This document shows positions 1 through 10,900 of a stretch of DNA of 64,000 bases, in pieces (within the stretch, counting starts at the first letter, position 1; every line of letters starts with the position of its first letter). The stretch comes from Branchiostoma lanceolatum. Its lineage: Eukaryota; Chordata; Leptocardii; Amphioxiformes; Branchiostomatidae. Where the stretch lies: contig NC_089724.1 in the NCBI RefSeq assembly GCF_035083965.1, forward strand, positions 32,678,352-32,742,351. Direction: 5' to 3'. The notes beneath the pieces are model-generated. The model was not told the DNA's origin. It saw only the letters and a program-made list of their open reading frames with translations, and searched no databases. A program made the translations under genes and the position numbers.

Positions 1-3000
1 ATTTTGTTACCCCACTCAATTGATTTCCTGCAAAAATCTGAGAATGAAGAAACTAAGGTGCGCTTTAAGTTGGTGTACAATAAGACACCAAAGATATTAC
101 TAACTGTAAATGCATTCAAGTGTGTGATGTTTAACTCCACATTTTCGCAGTAAGCTCTTCTACAAAACTTTTAAGCCATCGCAAAAATGCCTGTTTTGTC
201 TTCTGCCCTCCTACCACCTTGTTTGAACCACAAACTGAAAACCACAGTGACTGCCAAGACTACTGTAACATTTTCTAACTACTGCACAATTAAATCGGCC
301 ATGAACTTAGTAATACATCAATTCCATCACAATCATGTACAGACTGATGGGACTTACCAGCATTACTGTAAAAGCTATTTTGTTCTTCAGGTTGTCCTGT
401 ACGTAGAAGCCGTCCCTCCTCAGGATAGCGTCCATGCTGTCCAGGGCGTCCACACGACTCTGTAGGGGGCGGTGAAAACAGGTATTGTAATCAGTTCATG
501 TTTGCTTGTTTGTCTTTTTTGGTGTGTTTCTGCAGTTATGTGATTATTGCAAAGTAGCAGCCTGCCAATATGTGAGGCAGAAATGGTGTAATAGGATACT
601 TGGAGAATTGGAGTCAAGTTTGTTCACACTGTACATGAGCACTTGCAACTATGAACTAGCATGTTCAACAAACTTTGAATCTTTGATGTAAATGTAAACA
701 AATTGAGTGCACAGAAGGAAACACACAGGAAACCCAATGGAAACATATCTAATTTCCATGACCAACTTCTCCGCCCATGGAAACACAGGGAGCTGCCAGC
801 CTAAGATACAGGATGCCCCCCTGTGGCATAAGAATCCTGTTGTTTGTTTTAGTAAGTCCTGCCAGATGGACCTTGTAATTGGGGAAACAGGGAGTTTGTG
901 GTGTAGTTCTGATAAACACTTTCTTGGACAAACAAGTCCTAACCCCCATTCGAAAGGAAATTCATCATTATGGTGGTGGAAGGAGGAGCAAATTGTTGCT
1001 TTTTGTTACTTTTGTCTTGTTTACTATACTGCCATAGCAGGGCTGTCTGGAATGAAAGTACATGTAGCTTGACCTAGTTTCTTGCAGTGCCCCAAAACAA
1101 CAGCTATCACAAATGTTACTAGGGAACATCAGGGAACTAACATGCTGAGGGATTTAGTAGTATAGTCTGAGATGGAAAAGTTGTATGTGCTGCCAAAGTG
1201 GCATGGGTTGGACTGCCCTGACAGATCACATGACATGGCCTAACAGACCACATGATACAGGCCATCCTTCCCTAGCTCCCTGTGGGTGCCAGTATAGTGG
1301 CTGGTGGGTATTGAATGCCTCTCAGTCATGTCTGCAAGATGTGTGTATACAAGTTAAGACATTAACTGGGGATAAGACTTGATAATACAGCCCTGCAGTA
1401 ATCATTTAACTTTAAGAAGTCACCATTATTTATTTGAGACCCAAGGTCAAGGTAGTTTAACTCTGCTAGTCATGTATACTACATGTATGAGTATCAGCAA
1501 TTCAGTTTTGTAGTCTCGAGTTGTATTGAAGAACTTAGTATACAGTTCATTCAGGAAATGTTCTGTACAGTGTACCATGCCTTGGCAATGCATGGATAAT
1601 TGATTTTTCACACATAACAAGACACAGGAATAGGGAGAGGAGCCTGCTGTCCTTCATCTTTACTGGCCTCTCCTCCTAGCAGTGATTGATTACCAGGAAA
1701 CATAGTGGAAACACACTGGAAACAGAGTCTCTAATTGGTGATAAGGAGACACATAGGAAACCCTTCCACTACACGTCCTCCAAAACAAACATTAGGAGAC
1801 CTCTGAAGAGGGAAAAAGGAGAGGACACACAGAGGAAACACCCCCTCTTCTTTCCAATATGTTTCCCCTGTGTTTCCCCTGAGTTTCCATTATGTCACTG
1901 AGGTTTGGAAGAGTGTTTATTGGTTTGGCTGAGACATTCTCTCTTCTTATCAAACATTAAATACAAACAAATTATCATACACATCTGATGCCCAGTAATG
2001 CTGCACAGTTACTACCTGTGTGTAGAATGGCTGTCCCTTAAATATGTAGCTCAATCAGCAGGCTCACAGTTGAGCTCTTGATTACAATTACATGTAGGTG
2101 CTAACTGGAGACCCCGGTTCAATCCTGGGGCAGGACATGTGAGTTGGGGCTGCATCGGATCCGTCCTTCGGGAGGGACGTAAATTGGGGATCCCGTCTTG
2201 GAGGAAGTACCCCTCCCTGTAAAAATGTACCCTGCTACTGAAACAGCAAGAAAATTTGCTGCCCTATGTGCCGCTAGGCACTACAAGGGTCTGAACGAAC
2301 AAGCAAACCTGTGTGTAGAGGGTTTCATATCGCCTGACGAGTTGGGTTGGATGAGCTGTCAGTGAAATGTCCTCAAATTTACATCCTCGCTGAATCTGAC
2401 GCTTGGCCTGGGTCGTCAGCCTTCAAAAGTGCGGAAGCAAATGGTTAGATTCTTTTTCAAACTGCAATAAATGGGCTGTCAAAAGAAAAGCCTGGTGAAA
2501 GTTTTTCCTCAGTCTTTCAAAATGCAATTTGTTACAAAATTGTGGAATTATAACAAAATGTAAGAAGTTATCATTGAGTCTTTAAACTCCAATTTTAGGG
2601 GTAATTTGAATGTAAAAAGAAAGTTTTTTTTTTCTCCAAAATCAGGCATTTATTTTGGCTATCTATATGGGGTCTTATGTAATGCATAATGTTGATTGGC
2701 CACATAATTCTCTGCATTTTGGGCTTTGAATAAACAAAATCCGTCAATTCCTTCAGGAGATGATTACAACCAACAGACTTCTTGATAGGGATGTTCCCAG
2801 AAGAATGGAAAGGAGTTCACTAGTTGTACTGACTTGTCTAGAAGGTTTCTCTCTCTCTGCTGTAGATGGAGGATGGTGGCCTTGGCCTTGGCGTACTGTT
2901 CCCTGAGCGCTGTGAGTTCGTTGTTCCTGGCCTCCGCTGGCGGGATGTTCGCGGTGTTGCTGACGCTCTGTTGGCTGGTGGACTCCATCGCCAGTTTGCG

Positions 3001-5797
3001 TTTGTGAACAATCCCAGGTAAAGGCTCCTCCTGGATTATGACATCTGCTGCGGACAGAATATTATGAAATTAATAAGCTAGTTCACGGTTTGAAGTGCAC
3101 ATGCCCAGTGTGATGCATTGTAGGCATTATGTCAAAGTTGAAGGCCTCTGGCACTACATGAAGATTGGCCAGGGAACTTCAACTTTGATGTATTATCCAC
3201 AATAAGTCTCACTTGAAACTATGAACTAGCTTATTCATTAGCTGGTGCAAAACATCAAATTCAATCATCAAAAAGACATCCTATTTATCAACAAATTTTT
3301 GTGGGTGTGGTCACTGTGGTAGGTAGGATTTTCTAGTTAAATATGCACAAATATATACCAATTATCGGTATTAGTATCTTTGTGCATTCCATGGCCAAAT
3401 TGTAAGATTATACTGTAAGAAGTAAGTTTTCAACAAACACCCTTTCTTCAATAATTAGTTTTTAAACCCCTGGTAAAAGTAAAGCAGTCATCCTCGACTG
3501 AGGTGAAGCATTGTGCTTTTTTAGTAGCAGTGGTGAATGTAACATGGCTTTGCTACGGCTCGCGTATGTAGCCAAGCTCACCGGGTCACCCCTTCTCTTT
3601 TCAAAAGTGTGTTGGGTTCTTTTATGTGCATAGGTTTGATGCTTGAGGCTAACACCTGAAGCTCCCTCATACACGTGGCCGCCAACTGAATGTCACCATC
3701 AGAAATGATGATTGCAATCCCTCACAACATACCCGACCTGGGGCCGACCCCAGAGGTATCGCCAAAAAAGTGAGAACCCTTACCACAGAGCTCGGCGGCT
3801 TGTCGATCGGTGTGAGAGGAGTCAACCGCAGCTCCTCCACGGAGGTGCTGCCTGTCTGTACCGCCACAGTCACCCCCGGTCTGCCCGTCTGGGCTGGACT
3901 CTGCTGTGTTCACCTTCAGGATCATGTCCAACCCTCTGGACAGAGTTGCTAGAAGCCGCCCTACCTGAGGAGAAAAATAATGGGAAAAACATACTCAGCA
4001 TAAATAACGCAAATAACATCCTAATTTGCATATTGTCACCTTCAGGATCATGTCAAACCCTCAGAACAGACTCATTAGAAGCAGGGTAGGAAAAAAACAT
4101 GGGCGGGTCATTAATGTTATTATCATATAGCCTATCTAAACTGATCCATATAAGAGTAGACGATTCCTGTCTTCTATTTTGTCATATGCTTACAAAAGAT
4201 TTGATTTATTCTAAGATAGTACTAGTAAACATCTAAAAATTTTGGGAACAAAGAAACATCATACGAATGTTAACAAAAAGATTATCTCCCCCTCTTCATA
4301 ATGGAACGGTCGAACGGGTGTGTTATGGTGTCATAACACATGGGCAATGGAGGCTTTTGATTGGTCGACGCCATCTGGCTATGTGATAATCAATGATAAT
4401 GACTTTGTGGACATGTGACGTCAGCAATTGATAAAAATCAAAAGTGCCAGAAGTTTATGAACAGGACTACTTGGTGAGAAGAACGAAGAAGGCCATGTAC
4501 ATCAGGGCACACCAACTTTCACAGAGAAGGCTTTCACACTTGCTGGCACTATTGACCAATAGATCGATCTTATATAGCCCCGACTATTTCTGTCATAGAA
4601 ATTCAAAATAAAGACATAAGAATGCAGATATTTGATGGGCATGCAGTTATTCTCTCATTGGTCGAACCGCTAATTACCATGCTATCATTGGTTGAACTGC
4701 TGGACAGTCAGGATCGTTCTGAATTTTGAGAAAGACTGCAGTGCGACTGTCGAAAATTCGATGAACTAACATAATGCAATGAGTTCCTTATCTGTCAAAA
4801 AAGCTTTCACAACATTTGGCATTACCTTGTCGTCCAGCTTGAGCACGTGGAGCTGTTTTCGTAGCTCAGTGGTCGTCCGAAGCGCTTCTTTGTCAGCTTC
4901 GATGCGCTCTGACAACAGGTGAACAAAGTGGGCTTGTTGCGATTTTGAGGCCGCAGTTCTATCCACGGCGTTCATGAGAGACTTGTTCCTGATTAGCCGA
5001 TCCTGGATGTCTCTCACGTTGAGGGAGAGGAGTCTCTGATGGCCGCACGTGGAGGATGCGTGCTTGCGGTCGTGATGAGATTTCTCCGGTAGCTTCATCT
5101 CGTCCAAGGCAGTCATGGTGCTTTTTAAGACGGTTAAACTCCTGTTACACTCCGTGAGCAGGCAGTCGGATAGGTGCATCAGGCTGTCTTCGTATGTTAC
5201 CATTCCGTGCTCGCCCAGTCCTCTCAGGCAGGCGGCTACCTGCTCTTTCTTAGCGAGTAAACGGTTCCGCACTTCGGGGTATACTCGAGTCGCTATCCCT
5301 ATGATGTCATTACAGCACCTGTGCAGATGTCGCGTTTGATGTGCCGCCAGTAACCACTGTCCACCGGCTGGAGTATATGTCATGTTCTGCTCAGAGGCGA
5401 AAACAGCTAGATGCAAGAGAAGCGTTATAACGTCAGGCAAGCTGATCGGGAAGACATCAAGTTCAGCCAACTTCACGTAGAAAATTCTCAATATCGGCAG
5501 CGTTTGGGGGAAGTCCTCCATAAACACGTCCATGGGTAGTTCGGTAGCAAGCGTGGATAGAGTTACCGGGCTGAGAGATTCCAGCATGCAAACTATTTCA
5601 TCTAAATTCCTTTTCTGATACAGTAGTGCGACCTTCCGTAAGACCGAGCCGGGGCTTAATGCCTGAATTTCTGCTCGCGACGGCGGCGAGGTGGTGGAAC
5701 TACTTGAACTCAGCCAAGTGGAGTCCCGCCAGGGGATGCGTAGGTTGACCCGAGGCTTGCTTGCTTTCACCACGCGAACTTTGTCAGCAGCACTCAT
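1..5797 (-). CDS. Unrecognised multi-exon gene with C-terminal coiled coil (3' end outside window)
   Basis: Exons on the minus strand: 5797-4826, 3964-3784, 3047-2830, 459-358 and, tentatively, 37-1. Each junction has GT/AG signals and phases agree (0, 1, 0, 0), giving about 500 codons before the window edge. The start is the Met of MSAADKVRVVKASKPRVNLR; an in-frame upstream Met (5869) exists but this one begins a basic, Ser-rich leader. Residues 1-324, one exon, are mostly helical with no domain I recognise. Exon 3 has a heptad-like stretch (NNELTALREQYAKAKATILH) typical of a coiled coil, and exon 4 (SRVDALDSMDAILRRDGFYV) continues it. No signal peptide or membrane segment is visible. Exon 1 would read to a stop at 4766 if its donor (GACAAG then gtaatg) were ignored. 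For exon 5, an alternative acceptor at 28 would end the protein after three residues. A centrosomal or cytoskeletal role would be a guess, so none is assigned. Confidence 0.62.
1695..1896. repeat. Inverted-repeat element built from GGAAAC motifs
   Basis: The left side repeats GGAAACA-type words (ggaaacatagtggaaacaca) and the right side carries the reverse complement (tttcccctgtgtttcccctg), so the ~200-bp unit can fold back. A related GGAAAC-rich stretch is at 707-910. It looks like a MITE with internal subrepeats; no target duplication was identified. Confidence 0.45.
2046..2325 (+). repeat. tRNA-derived SINE, family 1
   Basis: It contains a box-B-like GGTTCAATCC within a tRNA-like head (gagaccccggttcaatcctg), then a body with GGGACGTAAAT and a tail with CTACTGAAACAGCAAG and GCCGCTAGGCACTACAAGG. 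The same head, body and tail occur in reverse at 6090-6303, and the tail alone in reverse at 29412-29515. Three copies in one order support a real family. Confidence 0.65.
3480..3745. repeat. Interspersed SINE-like repeat, family 2
   Basis: This stretch matches 14940-15165 in reverse complement (shared words: gggtcaccccttctcttttc against its complement, and tgtgttgggttcttttatgtg). It also resembles 10770-11029 in the same orientation (aagtgtggtgggctcttta). It sits in the intron between exons 3 and 2 of the leftmost gene. Confidence 0.6.
4037..4088 (-). pseudogene. Partial duplicate of the neighbouring exon edge
   Basis: About 50 bases here closely repeat 3913-3964, the acceptor-side half of exon 2 of the minus-strand gene (shared words such as CACCTTCAGGATCATGTC, then diverging). 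The copy has lost the acceptor dinucleotide context and the downstream part of the exon, so it is probably a dead exon fragment lying in the intron just upstream of the real exon. Confidence 0.55.
4616..4722. repeat. Repeat with two ATTGGT(C/T)GAAC boxes, copy 1
   Basis: It contains CATTGGTCGAACCGCTAA and CATTGGTTGAACTGCT followed by GGACAGTCAGGATCG. The same order occurs at 6580-6812, where about 100 extra bases lie between the second box and GGACAGTCAGGATCG. The ATTGG words match an inverted CCAAT box, but the repetition suggests a mobile repeat rather than a promoter. Confidence 0.5.
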
Positions 5798-6089
5798 GAC
5801 CGCTGCACATCGAGTAAACGTCACAGTCTGTAAGACGGGACCAACAGACCTGTTGATGTTTTGCCACAAGCAGCGCCAGGTATTTTTCTAGTCGGTCACA
5901 GGAGTGAAACAGTAGCCGATACAGGAGCTGGCTGCGCTGCGCGCGGGTATTGTTCTCTTAGCCTGACCCTTGACGACTTCGCCACATAGCAACGCTCCAC
6001 CAGCCGTCCGGACAAGGGGAGAACCGTTTTTACTTTCTCACGCTTATCTGGGAGACTGTTGTAATCCACGTCCACACCCTTGTTGTGCA

Positions 6090-6303
6090 TAGTGGCATAT
6101 AACGTTAGGACAGCAAGTTTCCTTGTTGTTTCAGTAGCATGGTATAACGGGACTCCTATTTTACGTCCCTACTAAAAGACGGGCGCAGCCCCATCCAAGA
6201 TGTCCTGACCCAGGATTGAACCGGGGTCTCCTAGCTATAAATGTAGTTATCATCTAGTTGGAAACCGCCTGAGCTTCAGGGACATCCCTATCTGGGAGAG
6301 TGC
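6090..6303 (-). repeat. tRNA-derived SINE, family 1 (reverse copy)
   Basis: On the minus strand it reads an A-box-like AGCTCAGGCGGT, then box B GGTTCAATCC, then the body (GGGACGTAAAATAGG) and tail (CTACTGAAACAACAAGG) of the same family as 2046-2325. It lies just upstream of the leftmost gene. The tRNA-like head cannot fold as a plausible tRNA and is followed by SINE body, so it is not called a tRNA gene. Confidence 0.65.
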
Positions 6304-6444
6304 TTAAGTCCAATTTGCGTTTGCCTCGATGTCTTTTGTAAGAACGCCCTCGACTTGGAAATATTGCCAACTTCATTTCATACATATCATTTACAAATTT
6401 TTGATAAACTCTAGTAGACCATCATGGGAACCCGGACGCGGTAG

Positions 6445-6511
6445 GATTTTTATTTTTAAGAAAACTTCTAGATTCAGAGATTTTTATTTTTAAGAAAATT
6501 TCTAGATTCAG
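6445..6511. repeat. Two-copy tandem repeat of about 34 bp
   Basis: The unit beginning gatttttatttttaagaaaa and ending tctagattcag occurs twice in succession with very few differences. Confidence 0.7.
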
Positions 6512-6579
6512 GGATCATTATACGGAGACTATAGCCTCGCCCACCTCCGTCAAAACGTAGAAATGCAAAATATTAAAAA

Positions 6580-6812
6580 AAAAAAAATAGAAATGCAAAT
6601 ATTTGATGGACATCCAGCTAATTTCTCATTGGTCGAACCGCTAACTGCCATGCCGTCATTGGTTAAACTGCTAATCTTGTTCGAGTACTGGGCAACACCC
6701 CTCTTGTTGGGGTAAAGCGCCCATGAGGGAGTGCGCTGCTCTGTTATTGTCCTCGCATGTGCAGGAGCACAGTGGTGTGATGGACAGTCAGGATCGGTCA
6801 TATGCGGCAGAC
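6580..6812. repeat. Repeat with two ATTGGT boxes, copy 2 (longer)
   Basis: Same sequence order as 4616-4722, with an additional segment (about 6672-6775) absent from the first copy. It lies upstream of the minus-strand gene start. Confidence 0.5.
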
Positions 6813-7256
6813 TGAGGTTCGCTCCGGGTCATTTCTGTCCAGAGTTGACGTTAACACAGTTACGTGTGGCCGGATGTAAACAGTTCTCTTCATACTTTAC
6901 CGTTACACACATTCATTTCAACTAGAGCATAGCTAATCCAATTGGTCGAGGCTGTCCTAGAAAGACATGTACCATTTGCGCACACAACACGTGACTCTTT
7001 TTGATACAACCATGTGACGTCATTTCAAACGTACCTGAACCCAACTCATGGTATAACATTAACTGTTACAAAATTGTTCCAGAAAAAATAATATATATTT
7101 TCAAAAATTCAGTTGCAAATAGTCTCCATCAACCCGGGGAAATGGTTAGAAGCGTTGTACATGTAGGCATGTCGTCGATATATGCATCGTAATATACAAT
7201 CTAAGTCGTTCTGTGTTGATCAACTGTTTCATACGTTTTGACATTTCTATCAGAAC

Positions 7257-7764
7257 GCCACAGCAAGTAAATGTTACGGATGACAACCTCTGCAGACCCC
7301 AAATTTCGTGCGAGAGTGCGACAAAACAAGATGGGAGAAAATGAATTGCCTAAATTTTGAAAACAGAGACCATGATAAACATTGCAACAACAATTGAAGC
7401 CACGAAACATGGTATCACGGTCAAAAACAACTTTCATTTCTGTATTCAAGAAGTGCACAAAGTGACACTAGTGTGGTAGCCTAGTGTCACTTATCAAGTT
7501 GGCAACTTTACTCAAGGCTACCACGCTAGTGTCACTTCTACAAGTGCGTCAAGGCCACCACACTTGTGTCCCTTTTGCAACTACCGAACTAGTGTCACTT
7601 CTACAACTACACCCAAAGCTCATATTTGACCATTTTCGGTATTTTCTTGTCAAGTTGACCATCGCCAGAGCGGAACTAAATTTCTTCTTCTTTTCTTCTC
7701 GAAATCAGGCGAAAATCAACGCGCCGGTTGATGTCATCTGCGCAATGTTTACTTGCAATGTGGC
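7257..7764. mobile_element. Harbinger-like MITE, divergent copy
   Basis: Left end GCCACAGCAAGTAAATGTTA and right end (reverse complement) GCCACATTGCAAGTAAACAT form inverted termini, each followed by GATGACA words. The better-preserved relative is at 31409-32062. Its interior includes several copies of CTAGTGTCACTT (7465-7605). It ends about 230 bp before the HSPA12-like start codon, so it may overlap that gene's promoter or 5' UTR. Confidence 0.5.
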
Positions 7765-7990
7765 TTCAGACACACATAAACTCACAAGATCTCACAACAT
7801 TCATTTGAGCCCACGCCCTTTTCTCACCAAAAACGACTCTCCCCCTCTTGTTTCCGCCCATGACCTATTGATTACGAATTACCGGCAAGTGATTGGTAGC
7901 TTAGGATCAAGTTTCCTTCTAGTCGCATATTTGTTTTGTAAGTCATCCCTTACAGGTAAAAGAAAGCAGCTCAAGGCGCAGTATACCGTT

Positions 7991-10900
7991 ATGTCGTCTC
8001 CGAGGAAGTACGAAGTAGAATTGGAGCGCCGCTCGTCCTACTTGGATCAACAGGTGGGACAGAGAGCGCGCGAGCTTTTCAGAACGACGGACACGAACCT
8101 AATGTCGGGGCCGGACGCACTTCAACTTCGTCTCGACACCAGTTTGAGTAGGACGCCGCAAGGGCGCTCAACAACAAGCCACACGGAAAATGGGAATCAA
8201 GAGCACGAAACGACCACTCAAGAGAGCTTCCAGCCGCCGGCATTGCACGGAGCAGAGGGCTTGAGTCTGGAAATCTACGGCGCTAGCGTGATGAGACGGC
8301 CTGGAGAAAGTCCCCAGGACGCCGGGATGGCAGAAATCACGAACACAAGTCTTGAGGAGACGGCTTCCAGGAGTGGAGTGAGGACTGAAGAACAGGAACC
8401 TAAGACGCCATCTAAAGGGGAATGGCGGGGTGTCATTACAGACTGTACTCCAACAGGTGGGTGGGTGGTTATCTAAGTAAGGGCTTGTCAGCTTGTTGCA
8501 TTCGTCGTACTATCAAAAACTGAGCCTTTTTCGTGATAGTCGTGCATGTATCGTGCAAAATTCAGCTTTCTTGTTAGTGATAAGGCGTTCTTAGAGCTTT
8601 GTCGGCATTCTGTCATAGCCTACTTGAAAATCCTATGATGTCAAAATCGTGCGACGACCTAACGAAATACGAGTTTAACCTTCTCCCTGCTGAAGTAGCC
8701 TAGCTGAAGTGAAATATGTGTTGGTTACAGGGTTAGGAAGCAGGGAGAAGGTTAAGGTACGTACTTCAAGTATTTCCAATTAGTTAACTTATTCACTCGG
8801 AAATTAGGCCAAATTGGTAAGCCACAGAATAGGTAAGTGTTAGTCGTAATTCTTTGTCAAGTCAAAAAAAGTAACAACAAACTACAAAGTGAGACATAGC
8901 CGGAATATATGATTTATTGAGACAACATTTTTATCAAATTTTATTTCCTCTCTGTGCTTTTAAGTGGTGATGTCATCCTGAAACCAAAAACGTTTGTTTA
9001 GGTGACCTCTGACCTTCAAAATAGGGTATCATGAATATATCCTGATAGTGTTAGTAGGTCAGTTGGTCTGTAAGTTTCTGTTGAATTTCCACCGTATTTA
9101 TGTCCCATAAAGTTATCTGAAATTCACACCAAACGTTCCTTTTTGTTACCTCCGTGTATGGAGGTTTTGTTTTTGGTGTGTCTGTTTGTTTGTAGTTCTT
9201 TGAATGCAGTAGAGTGGCTTGTTTCCACCCACTTACTTTAAGGCGCATCATGACACTGACAAGATGTTAGGTCAAAGGTACAAGAAAGGTCCCTGAATAG
9301 TTTATTTTATTTCCTCTCTTCAATTTCCTGCTATACACATGTACATGTCTGTTGCCTTAGTGGGAAAAATGCATAAGACAGAATCAGCGAAAAATTAGAA
9401 TAATTAATGAATAAAACATGAAATACACAAAAACTAGAAACTACGTCATAGAGGCATGAGATCTTCGTTTTTGTTTTCGTCTGATGGCCGGTACTGCCTT
9501 GACATAGATCTGTCCCTTTATTTCCTTTCAGATAATGAAACCCCGAGAAGCCCCACCAGTGGAGCCGTGGCCCCCCTCAGCCCGATAACGTCCACACCGA
9601 GCCACCAGGACCAAGTCATCCACACGTTACCTGATGCACTAGACAAGACCAACAACTCTGTGTCATCCGAGCAGCACTTTGTTGTCGTGGCCATTGACTT
9701 CGGCACTACGTTCAGCGGATACGCCTTCAGCTTCCTCCGCAATCCGGACAGCATCCACGTCATGCGGAAATGGGAGGGGGGCGACCCTGGAGTGACCAAT
9801 CAGAAGGTGCCTACCACTCTCCTGCTGACTCCAACAGGACTGTTCCACTCGTTCGGGTTTGCTGCCAGGGACAACTATCATGACCTTGAGCCTGGTGAGG
9901 CCAAGAGGTGGATGTACTTCGAAAGGTTCAAGATGGTTCTTCACGCTAACACGGTATGTATGACGCCGATTCTTTCTAAAGCCAATTATTACCTGCTTCC
10001 CCAAGAAGGATATGTTTTCGTGTCTCTGTGTGTGTCTGTGTGTGTTTGTGTCTGTGAACAGTTACAATAATAACTCGAGAAGTTGTGGATGGATCTTTAT
10101 CAAGATATTTGGTATTTACTTACTAATACATTTTGTAATGTTACCTAGTGTTGGCAAAATGAAGAAATGATTAGAAATGATCTAAGGGCCACCTAGTGGC
10201 TTTCTGCAGTACTGCAGCAGGACTTCTGGCTTTGATATCTCAAGTTCTGGAAATGGCATAGTCATGATTTAGAGACTAATGAGGAAATGACTGTCTTCCA
10301 TTAACTTTATTGTCATTGGCTCTAATTTCTAGGACTTACACAAGGGAACTCAACTGACTGCAGGCAATGGAAAACTCTGGCCAGCTGTGGAGGTTTTTGC
10401 CCACGCTTTGAGGTAATATGATAGTCAAAGTAGCTTCAAGATCAAGACAAGATCAAGTCGATGTTATCATTATTTGATGCAACAACATTTTTCCATTGGA
10501 ATTGGGTTAGCATGTTACAGCTGTAGCAAAAATGTTATGTTATTGTTAAGGAAGCAGCTGAGTAATTGTAGTGACATACATATTATGGAAATACTTATTC
10601 CAGAGATACATGTAGTAACACCATTTGTGAAAATTGTACAACATGTTTGTTTGTTTGTTTGTTTGTTTGTTTGTTTGTTTGTTTGTTTGTTTGGCATAAC
10701 CGTTAAACAACCTTTAGATTTAACAGTCACCAGTTTTGTTCAGTACAAACTGCGTAAGACAGGACTGTAAGATTTGATCCACCCACACAAGGTGGATCAA
10801 ATCTCTTTTTGATAAGTGTGGTGGGCTCTTTAATTTGCTTGAGGCGTAGCTGAGACTCCTCAAACATGGGACCTCCAGCTTTGCATCCCATCTGAGAGGA

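Larger units (their letters stand above)
460..2829. other. Intron of the leftmost gene; repeats only
   Basis: This gap lies between exons 4 and 3 of the minus-strand gene. It holds a GGAAAC-rich repeat pair (near 707-910 and 1695-1896) and a tRNA-derived SINE (2046-2325). No other coding segment with splice signals was seen. Confidence 0.45.

Noticed and set aside
4766..4825. Reading exon 1 of the leftmost gene through to the stop at 4766
   Set aside because: A strong donor at 4826 joins in phase to exon 2, and downstream exons also agree.
6180..6300. tRNA-like sequence near GGTTCAATCC (minus strand)
   Set aside because: Same reasoning: three copies share the downstream body and tail, which marks a SINE.
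7484..7990. N-terminal extension of the HSPA12-like frame upstream of 7991
   Set aside because: It runs through a MITE and simple repeats with no protein-like features; openness looks accidental.
10515..10730. Open frames over the GTTT microsatellite
   Set aside because: They encode only a simple repeat (KQTN-type) and are an artefact.
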